DNA of 21,054 bases from an uncultured Bifidobacterium sp. (GTDB lineage Bacteria > Actinomycetota > Actinomycetes > Actinomycetales > Bifidobacteriaceae), in contig NZ_CASEXV010000061.1 of the NCBI RefSeq assembly GCF_949292005.1, positions 1 through 21,054 of the forward strand, given 5' to 3'. Below are positions 1 to 5,282 of the stretch, piece by piece. The notes under the pieces were generated by a model, which was not told the DNA's origin, did not search any database, and saw only the letters and a list, made by a program, of their open reading frames with translations. Each line of letters starts with the position of its first letter. Within the stretch, counting starts at the first letter, position 1. The translations under genes and the position numbers were made by a program.

Positions 1-1
1 T

Positions 2-97
2 GGCGCCGGCGCCGACCTGCATGCGGGACACATGCCGATAAGCGTGGTGTCCGGGTTGTCGGAGGTGCTTCTGCGTGGCGGCGTTACATCGGCCTGA
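2..97 (+). CDS. 3' end of an unidentified gene (partial)
   Basis: A reading frame open from the window edge ends with TGA at 95-97 and gives 31 residues, ending in LLRGGVTSA. This frame has a strong G/C bias at third codon positions (about 24 of 31), as expected for coding DNA in a G+C-rich genome. Frame 1 is also open here but lacks that bias. The fragment is too short for me to name a family. It points the same way as the next two genes and ends about 100 bases before them, so read-through is possible. Confidence 0.45.
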   Translation, partial: GAGADLHAGHMPISVVSGLSEVLLRGGVTSA

Positions 98-131
98 TGG
101 ACAGGACGCCTGATTTGTGCGGGCGTATCCA

Positions 132-137
132 TATACT
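132..137 (+). promoter_or_regulatory. Possible -10 box for the UPF0237-UPF0210 pair
   Basis: TATACT matches the -10 consensus at five of six positions and lies between the upstream stop (97) and the ATG at 196. Transcription would start near 144 and give a leader of about 50 nt. I see no convincing -35 box at 16-18 bp, so this is weak. Confidence 0.3.
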
Positions 138-195
138 TGGACACGAATCCGCGCGCCGGTGAGGATTGTCGGCGCATTCTCGTCTCAGGAGTTCC

Positions 196-468
196 ATGAA
201 CAAGGCAATCATCACCGTTGTGGGTCAGGATACCGTCGGAATCATCGCACGCGTGTGCACGTATCTTTCGGAGCATGACGTCAATGTGCTTGACATTTCG
301 CAGACGATCATCGACGGGTTCTTCAACATGATGATGATCGTGGACTATGGCGGGGCCGATGAGGAGTTCTCGGCGATCGTCGGCGGACTGGACTCCATCG
401 GCGAGGACATCGGGGTGCGCATCAGATGCCAGCGCGAGGAGATCTTCACCCGCATGCACCGCGTCTGA
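196..468 (+). CDS. ACT domain protein, UPF0237 family
   Basis: This 90-residue protein is essentially one ACT domain. The opening (KAIITVVGQDTVGIIARV, residues 3-20) has the GxDxxGIIA pattern of small-molecule-sensing ACT folds, as in GcvR-like proteins. ACT domains generally bind amino acids or similar ligands and act as sensors; the ligand here is unknown. I chose the ATG at 196 because AGGAG lies at 187-191 (short spacing, 4 nt) and homologues begin M-x-K-A. A TTG 30 bases upstream would add a poorly conserved stretch. The UPF0210 gene starts 17 bases after the stop, so the two are almost certainly cotranscribed. The pair is conserved in bifidobacteria and many Firmicutes, suggesting the ACT protein senses for, or partners with, the larger protein. 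Confidence 0.9.
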   Translation: MNKAIITVVGQDTVGIIARVCTYLSEHDVNVLDISQTIIDGFFNMMMIVDYGGADEEFSAIVGGLDSIGEDIGVRIRCQREEIFTRMHRV

Positions 469-485
469 GCCGCAGGGAGGCAATC

Positions 486-1850
486 ATGCTGAATATCATG
501 GAGGTCCATGAGACCAACCAGATGATCGAGCAGGAGCGGCTTGACGTCCGCACCATCACGATGGGGATCAGCCTTCTTGACTGTGCCGCGGACACCGTGG
601 ACGCGGTGTGTGCGAACATCTATCGCAAAATCGTCGACAAGGCGCACAACCTGGTCGCCACGGGCGAGGCCATCGAGCGCGAGTACGGCATCCCGATCGT
701 CAACAAGCGCATCACCGTGACGCCGGTGTCACTCGTCGGCGCGGGAGCATGCCGGTCCTCCGAGGATTTCGTGCGCATCGCCCACACTCTGGACCGTGCG
801 GCCAAGGAGGTCGGCGTCGATCTCATCGGCGGCTATTCGGCGCTGGTGTCGAAGGCGATGACTCCCGCCGAGGAGCGTCTGATCCGCTCGCTGCCGCAGG
901 CGCTGTCCGAAACGGACATCGTATGCTCGTCGGTGAACGTGGGATCGACCAAAACCGGCATCGACATGAACTCCGTCGAGCTTCTGGGACATATCGTGAA
1001 GGACATCGCCTACGCCACGCGCGACAATGACAGCTATGGATGCGTCAAGTTCGTGGCGTTCTGCAACGCGCCCGACGACAACCCCTTCATGGCGGGCGGC
1101 TTCCATGGCGTCACCGAGGGCGACGCCGTCATCAACGTGGGGGTCTCCGGTCCCGGCGTCGTCTCGCGTGCGCTGGACGCCGCGAAGGGACGCGATTTCG
1201 AATTCCTGTGCGAGACGATCAAACGAACCGCCTTCAAGATCACCCGCGTCGGCCAGCTCGTCGCCCAGGAGGCGGCCAGGCGGCTCGGCATGCCCTTCGG
1301 CATCATCGACCTGTCCCTTGCCCCCACTCCGGCGCAGGGGGATTCGGTCGGCGAGGTACTCGAGAAGATCGGCCTTGCGCAGGTCGGAGCCCCGGGAACC
1401 ACCGCGGCCCTAGCGATGCTCAACGATCAGGTCAAGAAGGGCGGCATCATGGCGTCCTCCTATGTCGGCGGACTGTCCGGCGCCTTCATACCCGTCTCCG
1501 AGGACCAGGTGATGATCGACGCGGCCAGCGCCGGATGCCTGACCATCGAGAAGCTCGAAGCGATGACCTGCGTGTGCTCGGTCGGACTGGATATGATCGC
1601 CATTCCAGGCGAGACCAGCGCGTCCACCATTTCCGGCATCATCGCCGACGAGGCCGCCATCGGCATGGTCAACCAGAAGACCACCGCGGTGCGTGTGATT
1701 CCCGTCTATGGCAAGGGCGTGGGCGATTCGGCGGAGTTCGGGGGACTGATGGGCCATGCGCCGATCATCCCCGTCAACCAGACCAGCTGCGAGGCGTTCG
1801 TCACGCGCGGTGGAAGGATTCCCGCTCCGATCCACAGCTTCAAGAACTGA
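486..1850 (+). CDS. UPF0210 (DUF711) family protein, 'PFL family' type
   Basis: This 454-residue protein matches the usual length and sequence character of UPF0210/DUF711 (e.g. GIPIVNKRITVTPVSLVG, VNVGSTKTGIDMNSV, SLAPTPAQGDSVGE, GLMGHAPIIPVN). Members have been likened to glycyl-radical pyruvate formate-lyase folds, hence 'PFL family', but no reaction is established and I see no glycyl-radical motif at the C-terminus. It is a soluble cytoplasmic protein without signal peptide or membrane segment. The start at 486 follows a strong AGGGAGG Shine-Dalgarno (474-480). An in-frame start at 426 would lie inside the ACT gene and is not needed. The gene follows the ACT gene by 17 bases. No clear terminator follows; the downstream DNA is T- and G-rich. 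Confidence 0.92.
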   Translation: MLNIMEVHETNQMIEQERLDVRTITMGISLLDCAADTVDAVCANIYRKIVDKAHNLVATGEAIEREYGIPIVNKRITVTPVSLVGAGACRSSEDFVRIAHTLDRAAKEVGVDLIGGYSALVSKAMTPAEERLIRSLPQALSETDIVCSSVNVGSTKTGIDMNSVELLGHIVKDIAYATRDNDSYGCVKFVAFCNAPDDNPFMAGGFHGVTEGDAVINVGVSGPGVVSRALDAAKGRDFEFLCETIKRTAFKITRVGQLVAQEAARRLGMPFGIIDLSLAPTPAQGDSVGEVLEKIGLAQVGAPGTTAALAMLNDQVKKGGIMASSYVGGLSGAFIPVSEDQVMIDAASAGCLTIEKLEAMTCVCSVGLDMIAIPGETSASTISGIIADEAAIGMVNQKTTAVRVIPVYGKGVGDSAEFGGLMGHAPIIPVNQTSCEAFVTRGGRIPAPIHSFKN

Positions 1851-1980
1851 GGTTTTCGGTTCCTGGTTCCCTTTCCGGTTCCCTGTGATTCTGTTTTTGT
1901 GGTGCTTCTGTTTTGCGGCCCGGGTAGCTCGGAGGCGCGGGTGGGGGCTGGTGTTCCAGACCCTCAGATTCCTGAAATTT

Positions 1981-2010
1981 TGTGGGTTTCTTGTCTGTGG
2001 GTTTCTTGGG
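1981..2010. repeat. 15-bp tandem duplication
   Basis: TGTGGGTTTCTTGTC (1981-1995) is followed directly by TGTGGGTTTCTTGGG (1996-2010), 13 of 15 identical. It lies in the 220-base gap between the convergent UPF0210 and trmL genes. That gap is unusually rich in T and G on the plus strand and holds no coding frame or hairpin that I can support. Confidence 0.8.
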
Positions 2011-2070
2011 ATATGGGGTGCTGAGTGTGTTGGTGCGGATGTTCCTGCACTGTCCCGCGGGGTGATGCTC

Positions 2071-2823
2071 TCAGCGTCCGCCGGCGAATCCCAGTTGCCG
2101 CCAGGCCTCGTAGATCGCGATCGAAGCGCAGTTGGTCAGGTTGAGGCTTCGTAGGCTGGGGCGCATGGGAAGGCGGACCTGTGTATACACATGAGGTCCG
2201 GCCATGATCTCCATCGGATCGGGGATGTCGCCGGGTTCGGGGCCGAACAGCAGTATGTCGGTGGGTCGGTAATCGATTTCGGTGTAGAGGGTTGTGGCGT
2301 TCGCGGTGAAGGCGATGATGCGCGAGTTCGGCATCGACGTCACCAGATTGTCGAAGTCGGGGTGGAGTACCACATGCGCCATGTCGTGATAATCGAGGCC
2401 CGCGCGTCGCAGCTTGGTGTCATGCAGGTTGAAACCGAGCGGCTCGACCAGGTGCAGAATCGTTCCCGTCACCGCGCAAAGACGTATGGCGGAGCCGGTG
2501 TTTCCTGGAATGCGTGGGGAGTAATAACACAGGTGCGGCGTTTGAGTTTCCGCCTGTGCCGCATCCTCCGCGCTGAGCATGGCGTCGACGACGCTGATGG
2601 GATTCCCGTGGCTGTCTGTGACCAGCTCATCGGGGCCGTAGTTGGATTTGCGGTATCCGTATTCGTACATCCCCTCGGGGACAGGGCGCTTCTGGCCGGA
2701 GGATTCGACCGCGCTGTGACCGGGCTGGTGGTGGTCGGCCTGACGATTCACGCCGTCTGCGCGGTTACCGGCGTCTTCTGCCTTGGCGGTTGTGTTCCCA
2801 TCAGTTGTGTTGCCATCCGTCAT
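2071..2823 (-). CDS. trmL: tRNA (cytidine(34)-2'-O)-methyltransferase, TrmL-like (SPOUT)
   Basis: The C-terminal 150 residues form a SPOUT/SpoU methyltransferase. YYSPRIPGNTGSAIRL (100-115) is the N-x-G-x-x-R motif 1, LLFGPEPGDIP (191-201) is motif 2, and RPSLRSLNLTNCASIAIYEA (221-240) is motif 3. The spacing and the WRQLGF ending are those of TrmL (YibK), which methylates the wobble 2'-OH of tRNA-Leu using S-adenosylmethionine. TrmL is usually about 155-170 residues; this protein has about 98 extra N-terminal residues that are polar, probably disordered, and begin with the repeat DGNTTDGNTT. The start at 2823 is preceded by AAGAAGGAA (2829-2837 on the plus strand) at good spacing. An ATG at 2898 would add 25 residues without this support. 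It diverges from mutY and converges on UPF0210. Substrate is inferred from family membership. Confidence 0.87.
   Translation of the reverse strand: MTDGNTTDGNTTAKAEDAGNRADGVNRQADHHQPGHSAVESSGQKRPVPEGMYEYGYRKSNYGPDELVTDSHGNPISVVDAMLSAEDAAQAETQTPHLCYYSPRIPGNTGSAIRLCAVTGTILHLVEPLGFNLHDTKLRRAGLDYHDMAHVVLHPDFDNLVTSMPNSRIIAFTANATTLYTEIDYRPTDILLFGPEPGDIPDPMEIMAGPHVYTQVRLPMRPSLRSLNLTNCASIAIYEAWRQLGFAGGR
2789..2818. repeat. 15-bp tandem duplication inside trmL
   Basis: GTTGTGTTCCCATCA and GTTGTGTTGCCATCC lie head to tail (13 of 15 identical) and encode the DGNTT-DGNTT repeat near the N-terminus of the TrmL-like protein. The unit is a multiple of three, so the frame is kept. Confidence 0.8.
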
Positions 2824-3195
2824 GGGTGTTCCTTCTTGTTTTCGTGCCGCGGCATGCGTTTGGCTGCCGCAAGTGTGAGTTGTCTGGCTTGCTCTCATGG
2901 TCTCTCACCTGTGGGGCGCGCCTGTCGCTCTGCGGACCTGTCCGGGATTCGAGCATAATTGCCGCCATACCCGGGGTCTTTTGTGGTGTTGCGGGAGAAA
3001 TGCCAGTGATTGTGGCGTTCGTTGGGCGGATTTCGCGTTCGTTGGGCGGGGGCATCGCATAGCCAGTGATGCGCATTGGCGGTATTCCGCCTGCCTGGGA
3101 AAGTTGATGGTCGACACTCCCGCCCAGCGAAGAGAATTTCCGCCCAACGAGTGACGTGTTTCCGGCCATGTCGCGTGATGGCGCACAATAGTGGG
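2824..3195. other. Gene-free divergent region between trmL and mutY
   Basis: About 370 bases separate the two divergent starts. Besides the trmL Shine-Dalgarno (2829-2837), the main content is the composite inverted repeat at 3018-3151. A TATGCT hexamer on the minus strand (2952-2957) could be a -10 box for trmL, and CACAAT on the plus strand (3184-3189) could be one for mutY. Neither has a good -35 box. GCCAGTGAT occurs twice, at 3002-3010 and 3062-3070. I see no reading frame with convincing codon use. Confidence 0.55.
3018..3151. repeat. 33-bp inverted repeat built from doubled TTCGTTGGGCGG boxes
   Basis: The left arm (3018-3050) carries TTCGTTGGGCGG twice, 20 bp apart start to start. The right arm (3119-3151) is its inverted counterpart. 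Read on the minus strand it is CTCGTTGGGCGG, eight bases, then TTCGCTGGGCGGG, so all four boxes keep the same phase. Only one base differs in each right-hand box. The 68-bp centre holds a smaller palindrome, GGCGG-TATT-CCGCC (3078-3091). Sitting between divergent genes, it is better placed to be a protein-binding array than a terminator. A decayed mobile-element end is possible, but I see no transposase. Confidence 0.85.
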
Positions 3196-4224
3196 GTGCC
3201 TTACTCCCCGCGACGCCACGATGAGCGACGCCACAATGACGATTCCGACACATCCACAACGGTGCCGATGGCGTCCACACCCGGATGGGATGCTCCTTCG
3301 ACCCGCGTCATGATGGGTCTTCGGCCATGTCTGTTTGCCGCGCTTAGGGAATGGTGGGATGTGAGCGCCCGTGACCTTCCCTGGCGCTTCGGCCGCACGA
3401 CTCCGTGGGGGGTTCTCCTTTCGGAGGTGATGAGCCAACAAACCCCGATGAGTCGCGTGGCTCCTTATTGGATTGAATGGATGCGCATGTGGCCGGACCC
3501 GGAGGCGTTGGCCGCGGCTCCTGTGGCGGATGTGATCACCGCATGGGGGCGATTGGGATATCCGCGCCGTGCGATTCGCCTGCGTGAATGCGCGGCGCGG
3601 ATCTGCGAACGATTCGGTGGCGCGGTTCCGGACGACTATGACGATCTCCTCTCGCTGCCGGGAATTGGCGATTACACGGCGTCCGCTGTGGTGAGCTTCG
3701 CGTATGGTCGACGGGTTGCCGTGAAGGACACGAACATCCGTCGTGTCCTTTCGAGGGTCGTTGATGGCGTCGAATCGGTCGGAGGGTCGGCCACGGCCCG
3801 TGACCGGGAGCTGGCAGAGGTGATGCTTCCGGACGATCCGGATGACAGTGTCGTATGGAACCAGGCGGTTATGGAGCTTGGAGCGGTTGTGTGCACGGCG
3901 CGCACGCCGAATTGCGCGGATTGTCCTGTGTCGTCGTCGTGCGCGTTCCTCGCCGCGGGACGACCGGGTCTGGGGGAGCGTAGGACGAGGCCTCGGCAGC
4001 GTTTCCAGGGGACGGATAGACAGGTTCGAGGGCTTATCCTCAACGCGTTGAGGGGAATGGCGAAGAATGCCGGACGTTCCGGGGATGGGGAATCAATGCC
4101 GCGTTCCGTTGTTCGATCGTTGTGGGGCGACTCCGCTCAAGTGGACGCATGCGTGGCCTCGCTAGACGAGGATGGATTGATCGAGATCCTTGAGGACGGC
4201 GCGATACGCCTTCCTCGTGAATGA
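3196..4224 (+). CDS. mutY: A/G-specific adenine DNA glycosylase MutY
   Basis: MutY removes adenine mispaired with 8-oxoguanine or guanine in base-excision repair. Counting from the GTG at 3196 (342 residues), the visible features are ARDLPWR (58-64), catalytic Glu77 in SEVMSQQT, helix-hairpin-helix LPGIGDYTA (154-162), catalytic Asp178 in VKDTNIRRVLSR, and a [4Fe-4S] loop with Cys233, 240, 243 and 249 (C-x6-C-x2-C-x5-C). The C-terminus is short compared with E. coli MutY and does not show a clear MutT-like 8-oxoG recognition domain. It instead resembles the shorter actinobacterial form. The start is uncertain: no candidate has a Shine-Dalgarno. GTG 3196 lies 6 nt after a -10-like CACAAT, which suits a leaderless mRNA; ATG at 3178, 3268 or 3310 remain possible, and conserved sequence begins near 3343. 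Confidence 0.92.
   Translation: MPYSPRRHDERRHNDDSDTSTTVPMASTPGWDAPSTRVMMGLRPCLFAALREWWDVSARDLPWRFGRTTPWGVLLSEVMSQQTPMSRVAPYWIEWMRMWPDPEALAAAPVADVITAWGRLGYPRRAIRLRECAARICERFGGAVPDDYDDLLSLPGIGDYTASAVVSFAYGRRVAVKDTNIRRVLSRVVDGVESVGGSATARDRELAEVMLPDDPDDSVVWNQAVMELGAVVCTARTPNCADCPVSSSCAFLAAGRPGLGERRTRPRQRFQGTDRQVRGLILNALRGMAKNAGRSGDGESMPRSVVRSLWGDSAQVDACVASLDEDGLIEILEDGAIRLPRE
3210..3239. repeat. 15-bp tandem duplication at the mutY 5' end
   Basis: GCGACGCCACGATGA (3210-3224) is followed by GCGACGCCACAATGA (3225-3239), 14 of 15 identical. If translation begins at 3196 it encodes RRHDE-RRHND in a polar N-terminal tail. Confidence 0.8.
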
Positions 4225-4260
4225 CGTGCCTGCACGCGAGGGAAGGAACAATGTCGGATC

Positions 4261-4302
4261 GGATCGTGGAACGGGGATATCGGATTGTGGAACAGGGGTA
4301 AC
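4261..4302. repeat. 21-bp tandem duplication between mutY and the membrane protein gene
   Basis: GGATCGTGGAACGGGGATATC and its neighbour, beginning GGATTGTGGAACAGGGG, are 17 of 21 identical. They occupy the centre of the 108-base gap. Confidence 0.7.
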
Positions 4303-4319
4303 GGGGGGTAGGCATGGCC

Positions 4320-4325
4320 TAGACT
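4320..4325 (+). promoter_or_regulatory. Predicted -10 box for a leaderless start at 4333
   Basis: TAGACT fits TANNNT and ends exactly 7 nt before the ATG at 4333, so transcription would begin at or next to the start codon. There is no usable Shine-Dalgarno: GAAGG lies only 1 nt from the ATG. No good -35 box is seen. Confidence 0.4.
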
Positions 4326-4332
4326 CGAAGGC

Positions 4333-4962
4333 ATGCCGACCAGAAAGCCCTTGTCATCTGCAGCCGCCCGAAAGGCGCGTAGGCGTCGAGTGTATCTGCG
4401 CCGCCGAATCGTCGCCGGTCTGGCCGTGGCGACGGTTCTTGCCGTGGTCGTTTTCAGTGTGGTCAGCTGGGCGAGGGGTATCGCCGCTGTCGTGGGTCTT
4501 ATCAAGGGCACCGATGTGTCCGTGTCGAGGTCGGCGGTTCCCACTCCGAGCGCGTCCGCATCCGCGGTGGACTGTGGATCGAGCGATGTGTCCTTGTCGC
4601 TCACCGCGAAGTCCCAGACGTTGTCGGTGGGAGGTTCGGTGGATTTTGTCGTGTCGGCCACGCACAAGGGGTCCAGAAATTGTCTGATCGACATGTCCGC
4701 GTCATCCCAGGTCCTAACGATCACGTCGGGGAACGATGTCGTGTGGACGTCCGCGTCGTGCGAGTCCGATTCGAATTATCTGCTGCTGGCGACGGGTGAC
4801 AAAACCAGTCTGACGATCACATGGAACGCGGATCGGACGGGGTCCACGTGCGTCGACGATGATGATCTTCCACGTGTGAGCAGGGGGACGTATGTCGCGA
4901 AGGTGGCGATGAAGGAGGACTCCGGTGTGGCGAGCGATCCGGTGACCGTCGTCGTTCAGTGA
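4333..4962 (+). CDS. Putative membrane-anchored protein with an outer four-cysteine domain
   Basis: The 209-residue protein starts with a very basic segment (residues 4-25, rich in Arg and Lys). One hydrophobic helix follows (about 26-47, IVAGLAVATVLAVVVFSVV), consistent with a type II anchor or uncleaved signal. A Ser/Pro/Ala-rich spacer (66-79) leads to a domain with many beta-strand-like stretches and four cysteines (81, 117, 143, 173) that could form two disulphides outside the membrane. I do not recognise the family; it resembles small actinobacterial secreted beta-sandwich proteins. The positive-inside rule puts the C-terminus outside. It ends about 150 bases before the rpoB promoter, so it is a separate transcript. 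The start is supported by the TAGACT box 7 nt upstream rather than by a ribosome-binding site. Confidence 0.75.
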   Translation: MPTRKPLSSAAARKARRRRVYLRRRIVAGLAVATVLAVVVFSVVSWARGIAAVVGLIKGTDVSVSRSAVPTPSASASAVDCGSSDVSLSLTAKSQTLSVGGSVDFVVSATHKGSRNCLIDMSASSQVLTITSGNDVVWTSASCESDSNYLLLATGDKTSLTITWNADRTGSTCVDDDDLPRVSRGTYVAKVAMKEDSGVASDPVTVVVQ

Positions 4963-5007
4963 CCGACCGCAGCGATTGTCGTCGTTCAGAGAATGTCTGC
5001 AGCGACC
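4948..5007. repeat. 30-bp tandem duplication spanning the end of the membrane protein gene
   Basis: The unit at 4948-4977 begins GTCGTCGTTCAG and contains the last codons and stop of the gene. The next unit (4978-5007) repeats it with 23 of 30 identities, including GTCGTCGTTCAG and GCAGCGA. In the second unit the stop codon is replaced by AGA. Confidence 0.75.
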
Positions 5008-5034
5008 ATGCGTAAGAGCTGGAAGTAGTGGTCT

Positions 5035-5058
5035 GAAGCACCGCCGGAAGCACCGCCG
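5035..5058. repeat. 12-bp perfect tandem repeat
   Basis: GAAGCACCGCCG occurs twice, head to tail, without mismatch, about 55 bases upstream of the rpoB -35 box. It is noncoding, so it could be slippage-prone or simply neutral. Confidence 0.8.
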
Positions 5059-5112
5059 GGATGCCGATTCGCGGGTCATCCTTTACGCCCTCGATTAACC
5101 GTCATGGAGCGG

Positions 5113-5140
5113 TTGCATTTCTTTCAGTACGTGCTAGAAT
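5113..5140 (+). promoter_or_regulatory. rpoB promoter (extended -10, sigma-70 type)
   Basis: A -35 box TTGCAT (5113-5118) is separated by 16 bp from the -10 box TAGAAT (5135-5140). The -10 box carries an upstream TG (GTGC-TAGAAT), the extended -10 element. Transcription would start near 5147. This is one of the best promoters in the window and fits the high, growth-linked demand for RNA polymerase. Confidence 0.8.
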
Positions 5141-5168
5141 CGTGACTTTGCATGAGGTATGTCATATT

Positions 5169-5197
5169 GCGGGCATGCTGAGGGATTCAGTGCCCGC
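5169..5197 (+). promoter_or_regulatory. Hairpin in the rpoB leader
   Basis: GCGGGCA (5169-5175) pairs perfectly with TGCCCGC (5191-5197). Inside, CTGA (5178-5181) pairs with TCAG (5187-5190) around a GGGAT loop, leaving a 2-nt bulge (TG) on the 5' side. It lies roughly 20-50 nt into the predicted transcript. No U-tract follows, so it is not a standard terminator. Autogenous control or mRNA protection are possible roles. Confidence 0.55.
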
Positions 5198-5282
5198 CCG
5201 AACGGCATATGGCGGTCGTCGGTCGCGGACTGTTTTCCTAGGGATTGGTATCGAATAACAACCGAGCGATAAGGAACGTCCA

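Larger units (their letters stand above)
4963..5282. other. Gene-free region upstream of rpoB: promoter and leader
   Basis: These 320 bases contain the second copy of the 30-bp repeat, a 12-bp tandem repeat (GAAGCACCGCCG at 5035-5046 and 5047-5058), the rpoB promoter (5113-5140) and a leader of about 136 nt with a hairpin (5169-5197). No clear terminator for the preceding gene is present, and I see no convincing short gene. Confidence 0.7.

Noticed and set aside
426..485. Upstream start for the UPF0210 gene within the ACT gene
   Set aside because: The extension is encoded by the ACT gene in another frame, is Arg/His/Pro-rich and unconserved, and the strong AGGGAGG site favours 486.
1040..1888. 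A 282-codon plus-strand frame inside the UPF0210 gene
   Set aside because: Arg/His/Gly-rich translation typical of an out-of-frame read of a G+C-rich gene; the UPF0210 frame is clearly the real one.
1851..2070. A U-tailed terminator between UPF0210 and trmL
   Set aside because: T-rich stretches are present, but I could not find a stable stem directly before any of them.
4948..5058. The repeats before rpoB as a CRISPR-like or VNTR array
   Set aside because: Only two copies of each unit exist, head to tail and without unique spacers, so simple duplication is the better reading.
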